Origin: an uncultured Anaerococcus sp.
GTDB lineage: Bacteria; Bacillota; Clostridia; Tissierellales; Peptoniphilaceae
Direction of reading: 5' to 3'
Assembly: GCA_900550345.1 (NCBI GenBank)
Contig: URRX01000015.1
Span: 1 to 16,769, forward strand
DNA: 16,769 bases
Numbering within the stretch: position 1 is the stretch's first letter; the number at the start of each line of letters is the position of its first letter. The notes beneath the pieces were generated by a model. That model saw only the letters and a list, made by a program, of their open reading frames with translations, had not been told where the DNA came from and did no database searches. Position numbers and translations under genes: made by a program. Positions 6,153 through 14,145 of the stretch are shown here, piece by piece.

Positions 6153-6444
6153 AATTTTTTGTCCAAATGTAAACCACTTGGAACTATTATTTAGTTTATT
6201 CTTTTTAGCTTCCAGTACCATTTAAGTACCAGTAGCCATTTTTCATTCTCTTCGTTTGAGTTGGTCGCTATCATACTTGAAAATCACTTCGTGATTTTCA
6301 ATCCCATTCAGCGACTCCACAAAAAAAAATGCTCCCTACTCGGTCGCATATTTTTTGTTACGCTGCAGAAGGGTTTCCATCCATTTATACTGCGGTGCTT
6401 CGCACCTTGATAAATGGTGGAAAACGTAAAAACATCGCTTGCGA
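6128..6444 (-). repeat. Hairpin-rich ~310-bp repeat, copy 2
   Basis: This is the same landmark order as copy 1: terminator stem, the GTACCAGTAGCC block, a perfect hairpin GAAAATCAC-TTC-GTGATTTTC (6279-6299), a long stem 6319-6332/6346-6358, the hairpin CCATTTAT...ATAAATGG with an inner GGTGC-TTC-GCACC, and a closing half-palindrome. The long stem has a different sequence from copy 1 but still pairs. There is no supported coding region between mobC and guaA. Confidence 0.75.
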
Positions 6445-6453
6445 TGTTTTTAC
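6426..6453. terminator. Palindromic terminator overlapping the guaA stop
   Basis: GTAAAAACATCGC, TT and GCGATGTTTTTAC form a perfect 13-bp inverted repeat with A/T tracts at both ends. It works in either direction and includes the guaA stop codon (6450-6452). It spans the junction between guaA and the element, so integration supplies one arm of it. Confidence 0.75.
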
Positions 6454-7985
6454 TCCCATTCAATTGTTCCTGGTGGTTTTGAGGTTATATCGTAGACTAT
6501 TCTTCCAACTCCCTTTACTTCGTTTATCATTCTGTTTGATAGGGTTTGTTGTAATTCATATGGTAAATCGAAAGATTCTACTGTCATTGCGTCTTTGCTC
6601 GAAACTGCTCTTACTACAACAACATAATCATAACTTCTTTCATCTCCTTTTACTCCTACTGTTCTTAGTGGAGTAAATACTGTGAAATATTGCCAGATAT
6701 CTCTATTTAATCCTGCATTTTTTACTTCTTCTCTAAGGATTGCATCAGTTTCTCTAACTATTTCTAGTTTTTCTTCTGTTATATCTCCTAAAACTCTTAT
6801 TGCAAGTCCTGGTCCTGGGAATGGTTGTCTCCATACCATTTCTTCTGGAACTCCTATGCTTTCTCCAAGAGCTCTTACTTCATCTTTAAATAATTCTCTA
6901 AGTGGTTCTACTACTCCTTCAAATAGCATATCTTCTGGAAGTCCACCAACATTGTGGTGAGATTTTATTACTGAACCTTTTCCTTTTCCACTTTCTATTA
7001 CGTCAGGATAAATTGTTCCTTGTACTAAATATTTTGCATCGCCAAATTTTTTAGCTTCTCTTTCAAATACTTCTATGAAGTGATTTCCGATTATTTTTCT
7101 TTTTTCTTCTGGATCTTCTACGCCTTTTAACAAATCAAGAAATTCTTTTGAAGCATCTACCATTTTTACGTTTAGTCCAATTTTTTTGTATTGTTCCATA
7201 ACAGATTTTGCTTCGTCTTTTCTTAATAAACCATGGTCGACAAATATACATTGAAGATCATCACCTATTGCTTTATGAACAAGTGTTGCAGCTATTGTTG
7301 AATCTACTCCACCTGAAAGTCCACAGATCATTTTCTCTCCAGCATATTTTTCTTTTATTTTTGCTATTGTTTCTTTTGCAAGGTCTTTCATTATCCAAGT
7401 TTTTTCTGCCTTACAAATATTTAAAACAAAATTTTCTAGCATTTGGAAGCCGTATTCTGAATGGGCAACTTCTGGGTGAAATTGTACTGCATATATATTT
7501 TTTTCTTCGTTTTCAAATCCTGCTATTGGACAATTTAATGACCAAGCAATTTTTTTGAAACCGTGGCCCATTTTTGTAACTTGGTCTCTATGATTCATCC
7601 AAATTATTGATTCTTGTGCTACATTTTCAAATAATTTTGATTTTTGATCTACAAATAAAGGAGTTTTTCCATATTCTCCTTTTTCTGCTTCAGAAATTTC
7701 TCCATCAAAATGAAAAGCTAAAGCTTGCATTCCATAGCAAATTCCTAATATTGGAACGTTTAAATTTAATATTTCTGGATTTAATTTTAAACTTTCCTCG
7801 CTATGAATTGATTGTGGACCACCAGTTAAAATTATTCCATCTAGATTTTCTAAATCAAGAGATTTTAAGTCAACATCACAATCGTGAAGTGATGCGTATA
7901 CTCCCATTTCTCTTATTCGTCTTACTATAAGTTGATTGTATTGGCCACCAAAGTCCAATACCATTATTTCAGATTTTTTCTCCAT
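6450..7985 (-). CDS. guaA: GMP synthase (glutamine-hydrolysing)
   Basis: This converts XMP to GMP using ATP and glutamine, the last step of guanine nucleotide synthesis, in the cytosol. It is 511 residues, full length. The class I glutamine amidotransferase domain spans about 1-190, with nucleophile Cys83 in GICYGMQ and His170/Glu172 in FHPEV. The ATP pyrophosphatase domain starts near 200 with the P-loop SGGVDS (224-229). The C-terminal dimerization domain ends KPPGTIEWE, the universal end of the family. The ATG is preceded by AGGAGG. It starts 9 nt after the GNAT gene, so the two are probably co-transcribed. Its 3' end is the integration site of the mobile element, and the coding end is unaltered by it. 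Confidence 0.98.
   Translation of the reverse strand: MEKKSEIMVLDFGGQYNQLIVRRIREMGVYASLHDCDVDLKSLDLENLDGIILTGGPQSIHSEESLKLNPEILNLNVPILGICYGMQALAFHFDGEISEAEKGEYGKTPLFVDQKSKLFENVAQESIIWMNHRDQVTKMGHGFKKIAWSLNCPIAGFENEEKNIYAVQFHPEVAHSEYGFQMLENFVLNICKAEKTWIMKDLAKETIAKIKEKYAGEKMICGLSGGVDSTIAATLVHKAIGDDLQCIFVDHGLLRKDEAKSVMEQYKKIGLNVKMVDASKEFLDLLKGVEDPEEKRKIIGNHFIEVFEREAKKFGDAKYLVQGTIYPDVIESGKGKGSVIKSHHNVGGLPEDMLFEGVVEPLRELFKDEVRALGESIGVPEEMVWRQPFPGPGLAIRVLGDITEEKLEIVRETDAILREEVKNAGLNRDIWQYFTVFTPLRTVGVKGDERSYDYVVVVRAVSSKDAMTVESFDLPYELQQTLSNRMINEVKGVGRIVYDITSKPPGTIEWE
6451..6461 (-). other. guaA-proximal attachment-site core
   Basis: GAATGGGAGTA encodes the end of guaA (E-W-E and part of the stop). 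The same 11 bases recur at 1955-1965. Integration here keeps the last codons of guaA intact. Confidence 0.7.
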
Positions 7986-7994
7986 CTATCCCTC

Positions 7995-8510
7995 CTATAT
8001 TTCTCCAAATATTGCAAAATATTTCATGTAATCGAGATTATCCATCTTGTAGAAATTATACTTTGTATCTTCATCATACTTTTTAAAGTGTAATTTATCT
8101 ATAAGAGTTTTAAAAGATTCATTATTTTTTTCTGATTTTAGATATACTTCTTCTTTTTGTTCAAGTGTGAAAAAATAATCTATTACAGCTTCTAATGCTT
8201 CTCTACCATATCCTCTATTTCTGAGTGATTTATTTATTATTATATATATTCTGACTCCATTTTCACATTCAGTTGCTTTGACTGTTCCTATAGAATCATT
8301 CATTCCCTTATTTACAATATGCCAAAAATTATAATTATTTTTATTTTCATAATTTAAAAGACTAGATTCTATCAATTCTTTTTCAGTTTCAACTTTTGAC
8401 ATGTAAAAAAATTTGGGATCTTTTATAAATTCTAAATTCTTTTCCAAATCTTCTTTTTCAAATCTTCTCATCATTAATCTTCTAGATAAAATTAGTTTTG
8501 TATTTTCCAT
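7995..8510 (-). CDS. GNAT family N-acetyltransferase
   Basis: This is 171 residues. The start LILSRRLMMRRFEKEDLE and length are typical of RimJ/RimL-like GNAT enzymes, which transfer acetyl groups from acetyl-CoA to protein N-termini or small molecules. The acetyl-CoA loop is visible as SLRNRGYGREAL at about 115-126 (R-x-x-G-x-G). The substrate cannot be told from sequence. A ribosome binding site AAGGGAG precedes the ATG. It is followed closely by guaA, but no functional link is evident. A terminator-like hairpin stands only about 11 nt upstream of the start, leaving no room for a promoter between them. Confidence 0.85.
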   Translation of the reverse strand: MENTKLILSRRLMMRRFEKEDLEKNLEFIKDPKFFYMSKVETEKELIESSLLNYENKNNYNFWHIVNKGMNDSIGTVKATECENGVRIYIIINKSLRNRGYGREALEAVIDYFFTLEQKEEVYLKSEKNNESFKTLIDKLHFKKYDEDTKYNFYKMDNLDYMKYFAIFGEI

Positions 8511-8521
8511 ATTTCTCCCTT

Positions 8522-8547
8522 ATAAAAAATAAAGCTGCAAAAGCAGC
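8522..8547 (-). terminator. Terminator-like hairpin before the GNAT gene
   Basis: On the minus strand GCTGC-TTTT-GCAGC is followed by TTTATTTTTT. It would end transcripts of the upstream operon, or act as an attenuator for GNAT-guaA. Confidence 0.55.
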
Positions 8548-8739
8548 ACAGACTGTTGACAAACTAAAATTTTTCCCATTTCGACCGAGTGCAACGAGCG
8601 GAGAAATCTCATGAGATCTCTCCATGCGTTCGCTTCACTCACTTAGTCGAGATGGGTTTTAGCGTAATTTTATGTTTAAACCATTGATTAATTATTAAAC
8701 TAACTTTGTCCACGCTCTGAGCTGCAAATGCAGCATTAT
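8522..8739. repeat. Nested palindromic element filling the yqfL-GNAT gap (MITE-like)
   Basis: The two ends are imperfect inverted repeats of about 38 bp. Left is GCTGCAAAAGCAGCACAGAC then TGTTGACAAA; the reverse complement of the right is GCTGCATTTGCAGCTCAGAG then CGTGGACAAA. Each end contains its own small hairpin (8534-8547; 8721-8734). Inside is a second palindrome, CCCATTTCGAC (8575-8585) with GTCGAGATGGG (8646-8656), and within it GGAGAAATCT with AGATCTCTCC. The whole could fold into a branched cruciform. No coding frame is present. It resembles the abundant small palindromic intergenic repeats of anaerobic Firmicutes. Confidence 0.7.
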
Positions 8740-8740
8740 T

Positions 8741-9553
8741 TTATGAAAAATTCTTATTGTAATATTCTAGAACATCTGTAGCAGTTTGTTCTATTGTATT
8801 TAAAGTTACATCTATTACCTTACAATCTAAATCTTCAAAAACATCTTTTGCATATTTTAATTCTCTATCAATTCTTTCTTTATCAAAATAATCACTTTTA
8901 GATTTTATACCAAGTCCTTTTGACCTGTCCTCTCTAATTCTCGATAATTTTTCTGGATCAATTGTAAGACCTATAATTCTTTTTGGATCTATTTCAAAAA
9001 CTTCTTCTGGAAGTCTTATTTCTGGAACTAAAGGAAGATTAAAAACTTTATAATCTTTTGTGGCTAAAAGCATTGTTACTGGTGTTTTGGATGTTCTTGA
9101 TACACCAAGAAGTAAGATATCTGCTTCTTTAATTCCTCTTTTATCTTTTCCATCATCATATTTTACAGCAAATTCTATTGACTCTATCATTGAAAAGTAA
9201 TCTTTTGATAATTTTCTTGTGAGCTTTTTCTCCCTAAGTGCCTTCTGACCAGTTACTTTTTCAAATAAGGAAAGGGCAGGGCCAAGTATATCTATTACTT
9301 TAATTTCTTCTTCTTTAGCTTTTTGCTTTAAATATTCTTCAAGTTTTTTTTCAGCTATAGTTTGGATTATAATTGAATCTTTAGGAATTTTCTCAACAAT
9401 TTTATCTATTTTATTTTCACTATCTATATTAAATTTTCTAGTTACATTAAAATTTACATTTGGAAAATGTGTAAGAACTGATTTCGCAAATGTTTGAGCA
9501 GTTTCTCCAGTAGAATCGCTTATTATAAAAACATTCAATTCACCACAAGCCAT
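8741..9553 (-). CDS. yqfL: Pyruvate, phosphate dikinase regulatory protein (bifunctional kinase/pyrophosphorylase)
   Basis: This is a DUF299 family protein of 270 residues, full length. These enzymes inactivate PPDK by ADP-dependent phosphorylation of a Thr and reactivate it by phosphate-dependent dephosphorylation, linking pyruvate/PEP flux to adenylate levels. The N-terminus LNVFIISDSTGETAQTFAKS and the P-loop GVSRTSKT (150-157) are diagnostic. A conserved S-K-S/D-Y-F stretch follows later. It starts 9 nt after glyS, in the same position as in Bacillus (glyQ-glyS-yqfL). The target PPDK gene is not in this window. A PEP synthase regulator is the alternative within the family, but PPDK is far likelier in an anaerobic Firmicute. 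Confidence 0.93.
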   Translation of the reverse strand: MACGELNVFIISDSTGETAQTFAKSVLTHFPNVNFNVTRKFNIDSENKIDKIVEKIPKDSIIIQTIAEKKLEEYLKQKAKEEEIKVIDILGPALSLFEKVTGQKALREKKLTRKLSKDYFSMIESIEFAVKYDDGKDKRGIKEADILLLGVSRTSKTPVTMLLATKDYKVFNLPLVPEIRLPEEVFEIDPKRIIGLTIDPEKLSRIREDRSKGLGIKSKSDYFDKERIDRELKYAKDVFEDLDCKVIDVTLNTIEQTATDVLEYYNKNFS

Positions 9554-9561
9554 ATTTTCTC

Positions 9562-11631
9562 CTATTTAACTAAATCTTTAATATTAAATATCCTCGAAAT
9601 ATTTTGAGCAAGTTTATTTAATAGGGCTAATCTATTATTTTTTATTTCTTCATCATCGACCATTATCATTGTATTGTCTAAATACTCATTACCAATTTCT
9701 CTTGTTGATGCAATTTCTTCCAAAGCTTTTTTATAAAGTTTTTGACTTAGATATTTTTCAATATCTAGCTTATCTATTTCTTCAAAATATTGTTTTTCTA
9801 AACCTTGATCCAATTTTTCAACATTAACATCAACTGATTCGAAATCTTTTGTAAAGTTATTGATTCTTGTAAAGTAATTTAGAATTTCTTCACTATCATC
9901 TCTTTCAACAAATTCACCTAAAGCTTTTACTTTTTCAATCACTGAAAGTACGTTTGATTCTCCGGTATTTAATACTGCATTTACAAGATCATACCTATAT
10001 CCCTTATCATTCATCATGTTTTTCAATCTATCTATGAAAAATTCTATTATTTTTTCTAAAGTTTTGTCATAATCAAATGAAAGTTCATTTTTTTCGGTAT
10101 AAACAAATAGGGCATCTTTTACTAAATCTTTTATATCTACATCAATTTTTTTGTCAGCTATAATATTTATTACACCAATTGCAGATCTTCTAAGTCCAAA
10201 TGGATCTTGGCTTCCTGTTACATAATCTTCAATTATATAATGACCTGTTATTGTATCAATTTTATCTGCTATTGATAAGACAATTCCTGCAACTGATTTT
10301 GGAAGTGAATCTTCTGAGCTTCTTGGTTTGTATGCTTCTTCTATTGCATTAGCAACTTGACTATTTTCGCCTGAATTTGTAGCATAAATTCTTCCCATTG
10401 TTCCTTGAAGTTCTGTAAATTCTACAACCATTTTTGTAACAAGATCTGCTTTTGAAAGATAAGCGGCTCTTAGTAAATTATCAGACACGTCTTCTCCAAG
10501 CTTAAATTCATCTAAATAATTTTTTGATAGAGAAATCAATCTTTCAGTTTTTTGTTTCATTGATCCAAGGCCTTCAAAAAATGTTAATCGATCTAATTGA
10601 TCCACATATTCTTCTAATTTTTTATTATTATCAATGTCATAGAAGAATTTTGCATCTTCAAGTCTTGCTGTAAGTACTTTTTTATTTCCACTTATTACAT
10701 TTTCTTTTGCAAAATCATCACCATTTCTTACTAGCAAGAAATATGGCATTAGATTTTCATTATCATCTACAATAGGGAAATATCTTTGGTGGTCTTTCAT
10801 TGGAGTTATAATTACTTCTTTTGGTAATTTTAAGTATTCATGATCAAGTTCACCCATCAAAACTGTAGGATATTCTACAATATTTATAACTTCTTCTAAT
10901 AAATCTTCATCTTTTAAAAATTTACCACCAATTTCTTTTGCATAACGATTAAGACCTCTAAGAATTATTTCTCTTCTTTCTTTGTAAGATAAAATTACAT
11001 AATTATCTTTTAGAAGTTCTAAATAATCGTCAATTTTATCAACTACAATTTCACTTTTACCTAGAACTCTATGACCTTTTGTTGTGTTTGATACTTTTAT
11101 TCCTTCAGCATCAAAATCTAAAATTTCATCATCTAATAATGATAAGAAATATCTAATAGGTCTTGCAAATCTAATTGATTTTCCTCCCCATCTCATAGAT
11201 CTAGGGAAATTTAATGATTTTACAAGATCATATACATTTTTTTGTAAAACTTCTTTTATAGAAAGACTTTCTTCTTTTTTTTCTACATAAATGTAATCTT
11301 CGCCCTTAAAATCTTTTATTATTACATCAGAAAGTTCTGCCTTTTGACCTCTCAAAAATCCCAAAAGTGCTTTTGATGGATTTCCTTCATTATCATAGGC
11401 AATTTTTTTGGAAGGACCTTTTACACTTATAAGTTCCTCTGATTTATTTTCTTCAAGTCCATCAAGCAAAATTGCAAATCTTCTTGGAGTAGATTCTACC
11501 TTTATTTCTTCCAAGCTTAATTTATTTTCATCAATTAATTTTTTGAATTTTTCTTCAAGTTGTTTTTTTGTTGAATTTATATAAGCTGAAGGAAATTCTT
11601 CAACTCCTATTTCTAATAAATATTTGCTCAT
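9562..11631 (-). CDS. glyS: Glycyl-tRNA synthetase beta subunit
   Basis: This is 689 residues, the usual length for the bacterial alpha2beta2 enzyme; the beta chain contributes tRNA recognition. Conserved features include the N-terminus YLLEIGVEEFPSAYI, the GHRVLGK block, ITPMKDHQRYFP, the ELQGTMGRIYA segment, DPFGLRRSAIGVI, and a C-terminal anticodon-binding domain ending near SRIFNIKDLVK. Its ATG overlaps the glyQ stop by one base (TAATG), giving tight translational coupling of the two subunits. No frameshift or missing block is seen. Confidence 0.97.
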   Translation of the reverse strand: MSKYLLEIGVEEFPSAYINSTKKQLEEKFKKLIDENKLSLEEIKVESTPRRFAILLDGLEENKSEELISVKGPSKKIAYDNEGNPSKALLGFLRGQKAELSDVIIKDFKGEDYIYVEKKEESLSIKEVLQKNVYDLVKSLNFPRSMRWGGKSIRFARPIRYFLSLLDDEILDFDAEGIKVSNTTKGHRVLGKSEIVVDKIDDYLELLKDNYVILSYKERREIILRGLNRYAKEIGGKFLKDEDLLEEVINIVEYPTVLMGELDHEYLKLPKEVIITPMKDHQRYFPIVDDNENLMPYFLLVRNGDDFAKENVISGNKKVLTARLEDAKFFYDIDNNKKLEEYVDQLDRLTFFEGLGSMKQKTERLISLSKNYLDEFKLGEDVSDNLLRAAYLSKADLVTKMVVEFTELQGTMGRIYATNSGENSQVANAIEEAYKPRSSEDSLPKSVAGIVLSIADKIDTITGHYIIEDYVTGSQDPFGLRRSAIGVINIIADKKIDVDIKDLVKDALFVYTEKNELSFDYDKTLEKIIEFFIDRLKNMMNDKGYRYDLVNAVLNTGESNVLSVIEKVKALGEFVERDDSEEILNYFTRINNFTKDFESVDVNVEKLDQGLEKQYFEEIDKLDIEKYLSQKLYKKALEEIASTREIGNEYLDNTMIMVDDEEIKNNRLALLNKLAQNISRIFNIKDLVK

Positions 11632-12506
11632 TACTTATCCTTTCTTAAAAGCGGATATCCTAGTTCTTCTCTTTTTTCTATATAAGCTTTTGCAACTTTA
11701 CTAGAAATATCTCTTACTCTTTTAATATAGTGACTTCTTTCTGATGCTGAAATTGCTCCCATTGCATCCAAAGTATTGAATGTGTGAGATGATTTTAACA
11801 CATTATCATATGCTGGATATACAAGTCCTTTATCAATTAATCTATTTGCTTCAGATTCATAAATTTCAAATAATTTTTCTAAAACTTCGCTATCAGCATC
11901 TTCAAATGAATATTTTGAATTTTCATATTCTGGCAATTTGAAAACATCAGAATATTTTAAATTTTCAGACCATTGTATATCAAAAACATTGTCTACGTTT
12001 TGTAAGTACATACAAACTCTTTCAAGACCCATGGTAATTTCTCCACTTTCAAGCTCGCAGTTTATTCCACCTACTTGTTGAAAATAAGTAAATTGTGTTA
12101 TTTCCATTCCATCAAGCCAAACTTCCCAACCAAGTCCCCAAGCTCCAAGAGTTGGTGATTGCCAGTTGTCTTCTACAAATCTAATATCGTGTTCTTTTGG
12201 ATCAATTCCAATTACTTCTAAACTTTTTAAATATAAATCTTGAATATTTTCTGGAGTTGGCTTAAGTAAAACTTGTAATTGATGGTGTTGGTATAATCTA
12301 TTTGGATTTTCTCCATATCTACCATCAGCTGGTCTTCTTGATGGTTCTACATAAACAACTTTCCAAGGTTCTTTTCCCAAAGATCTTAAAAAAGTGTGAG
12401 GATTCATAGTTCCTGCACCTTTTTCTGAATCGTAAGGAAGCATAAAAGATGCACCTTGTCCTTCCCAATATTCTATTAATTTTAGCATTAAATCTTCAAA
12501 ATACAT
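11631..12506 (-). CDS. glyQ: Glycyl-tRNA synthetase alpha subunit
   Basis: This is 291 residues, the catalytic class II core that forms glycyl-adenylate and charges tRNA-Gly with the beta subunit. Recognised blocks are LIEYWEGQGASFMLPYDSEK, the class II motif VEPSRRPADGRYGENPNR, LYQHHQLQVLLKP, and the WLDGMEITQFTYFQQVGGI region. The start follows recO by 12 nt with a short gap and a weak GGAG site. There is no T-box leader, unlike many Firmicute glyQS operons, because the gene is buried in the era-recO operon. Confidence 0.97.
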   Translation of the reverse strand: MYFEDLMLKLIEYWEGQGASFMLPYDSEKGAGTMNPHTFLRSLGKEPWKVVYVEPSRRPADGRYGENPNRLYQHHQLQVLLKPTPENIQDLYLKSLEVIGIDPKEHDIRFVEDNWQSPTLGAWGLGWEVWLDGMEITQFTYFQQVGGINCELESGEITMGLERVCMYLQNVDNVFDIQWSENLKYSDVFKLPEYENSKYSFEDADSEVLEKLFEIYESEANRLIDKGLVYPAYDNVLKSSHTFNTLDAMGAISASERSHYIKRVRDISSKVAKAYIEKREELGYPLLRKDK

Positions 12507-12518
12507 TTTTTCTCCTAT

Positions 12519-13277
12519 TTATTTGACTAATTTGAGTACCCATTCGAGTGAGCTAAATTCTCTTATTTCTAAACAATCTAAAACATAGGCTGTTATCAAA
12601 TTCAAAATTTTTTTCTTTTCTATTTTTAGTTTTATTTTTTCTACTTCATCTGTTGGAGTATATAATAACTTTAATAAAAACAAATATTCTTCTTTTGTAA
12701 GATAAATCATCTTATAATTACTTCTTCTACAAGATTTACAAACAAGACCACCATCTACTATAGAAAAATATAGGTCATTTGGATTAATATTTTCTCCACA
12801 TATTGAACATTCTTTTAAATTTGGTTTAAAGCCTGAAAAAGATATGTACTTTAATAAAAAGCAAAGAAAAATATTTAAATAATTTTCACTTGCCTTTTCA
12901 AAGCTATCAAAAGTCTTATCTAATAAACTATAGACTAACTCTTTTTGGTCAAAATCAATTGTTCTTAATAATAAATCACAAATTGCCGATTTATATATTA
13001 TTATATCAAAATTTTTATTAGATTTCGAATAAGATTTGATTAATGACGCATCTTTTATTCCAAAAAACTTCTCACCAGATTTATAAAGATTGTAGGATGA
13101 TTTTACAAATCTTTGAGTTGATGACAAATTAGAATTTTTTTTATTCAAAACTCCTTTTGCTATTATAGAAATTTTTCCCATATTTTTTGTAAAAACTTCT
13201 ATAATTTTGCTTGATTCTTTGTAGGTAAATTCTCTTAAAACAAAGCCTTCTACATTTGAATTATCACTTGTAACCAA
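12519..13277 (-). CDS. recO: DNA repair protein RecO
   Basis: This is 252 residues. RecO binds ssDNA and SSB and loads RecA in the RecFOR pathway. The N-terminal OB fold starts VEGFVLREFTYKESSKI; a zinc ribbon is visible with Cys157, Cys160, Cys180 and Cys183 (C-x2-C ... C-x2-C). The helical C-terminus is normal. The start is a TTG (13275-13277) inside the end of era, a 14-nt overlap; there is no ATG before the conserved E-G-F-V-L and no strong ribosome binding site, so initiation is probably by coupling to era. Sequence is more divergent and Lys/Ile-rich than its neighbours, as usual for RecO. Confidence 0.93.
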   Translation of the reverse strand: MVTSDNSNVEGFVLREFTYKESSKIIEVFTKNMGKISIIAKGVLNKKNSNLSSTQRFVKSSYNLYKSGEKFFGIKDASLIKSYSKSNKNFDIIIYKSAICDLLLRTIDFDQKELVYSLLDKTFDSFEKASENYLNIFLCFLLKYISFSGFKPNLKECSICGENINPNDLYFSIVDGGLVCKSCRRSNYKMIYLTKEEYLFLLKLLYTPTDEVEKIKLKIEKKKILNLITAYVLDCLEIREFSSLEWVLKLVK

Positions 13278-14145
13278 ACCTGTTCACCAATTTTTGTTTT
13301 TTACGCCAATCTTTTTCGACCTTTACCCACAATTTTAAATTTATCTTGCTATCCATAAAGGATTCTATTTCACATCTTGCATCCGTTCCAATTTTTTTGA
13401 TTTTTCTTCCGTTTTTACCTATTACTATTTCCTTATGACTTGGTCTTTCCACTATAATACTTGCATAAATATCATACAAATTTTTGTCTTCTCTTTTTTT
13501 GAATTGATCAATTCTTACAAAAATTCCATGAGGAATTTCATTGGATAAATTTTTTAATGCCTTTTCCCTAATTATCTCTGATACAATAAATCTTTCATTT
13601 TTATCTGTTATCATATCTGATGGATAATATAAGGGACCTTCTGGCAAAATTTCTTTTATCGTTTGTATATATTTTCCAATATTTTCATCATTTAAAGCTG
13701 ATATTGGTATTATATAATCAAATAAATTTAGATCAATATAAGTTCTTTTTATTTGATCAATTTCACTTTCTTCTAACAAATCACATTTATTTATAAGTAA
13801 AATTTTTGGAACTTTTATTTTTTCTAACAAGTCCAAAATCATCCTATCAAGTCTTCCAATTGTTAGGGAATTATCTACTATAAACGTTACTATATCTGAA
13901 TCTTTCAAACTATCTTCTGAAACTTCAAGTAGGTGTTCTTGAAGTTTATTTCTTGGTGTTTGGATACCTGGTGTATCTAAAAAAATTATTTGTGAATTTT
14001 CGTCGTTATAAATTATTTTTATTTCATCTCTTGTTGTTTGAGGTTTGTTTGAAATTATTGAAATTTTTTCTCCCAAAACTTTTTCCATTAGGGTAGATTT
14101 TCCAACATTTGCCCTACCAACTACAGATACAAAACCTGATTTCAT
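13264..14145 (-). CDS. era: GTPase Era
   Basis: This is 293 residues. Era is an essential GTPase that binds the 3' end of 16S rRNA and matures the 30S subunit. The GTPase domain shows G1 GRANVGKS (10-17), the G2 region with QTTRD, G3 DTPG (57-60), G4 NKCD (119-122) and G5 SAL (149-151). The C-terminal KH domain has the loop GKNG (243-246) and ends near VNRFGYK. It starts in an ATGA overlap with the cdd stop and overlaps recO at its end. This fits the usual cdd-era-recO cluster and coupling of ribosome assembly with its neighbour YbeY. Confidence 0.97.
   Translation of the reverse strand: MKSGFVSVVGRANVGKSTLMEKVLGEKISIISNKPQTTRDEIKIIYNDENSQIIFLDTPGIQTPRNKLQEHLLEVSEDSLKDSDIVTFIVDNSLTIGRLDRMILDLLEKIKVPKILLINKCDLLEESEIDQIKRTYIDLNLFDYIIPISALNDENIGKYIQTIKEILPEGPLYYPSDMITDKNERFIVSEIIREKALKNLSNEIPHGIFVRIDQFKKREDKNLYDIYASIIVERPSHKEIVIGKNGRKIKKIGTDARCEIESFMDSKINLKLWVKVEKDWRKKQKLVNRFGYK

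Larger units (their letters stand above)
1966..6450. mobile_element. Integrated mobilizable-element remnant at the guaA 3' end
   Basis: About 4.5 kb lies between two exact 11-bp copies of the guaA end. It carries a relaxase and truncated MobC on the minus strand, and TraX plus decayed transporter genes on the plus strand, with repeat copy 2 at its guaA-proximal end. No integrase, recombinase or conjugation machinery is visible, so movement would need both integrase and conjugation functions in trans. The TraX gene looks richer in G+C than its surroundings, suggesting a mixed origin. The first 300 bp (1966-2266) are AT-rich; apart from a 33-codon minus-strand frame crossing the att core (1941-2042) I see nothing there. 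Confidence 0.65.

Noticed and set aside
6329..6676. 115-codon plus-strand ORF across the guaA end
   Set aside because: It is antisense to guaA and the repeat, rich in Leu/Phe as expected from the complement of AT-rich coding sequence.
8511..8740. Purine riboswitch for guaA
   Set aside because: No matching three-way junction core; the interval is filled by nested palindromes of another kind.
12507..12518. T-box riboswitch upstream of glyQ
   Set aside because: Only 12 nt separate recO and glyQ.
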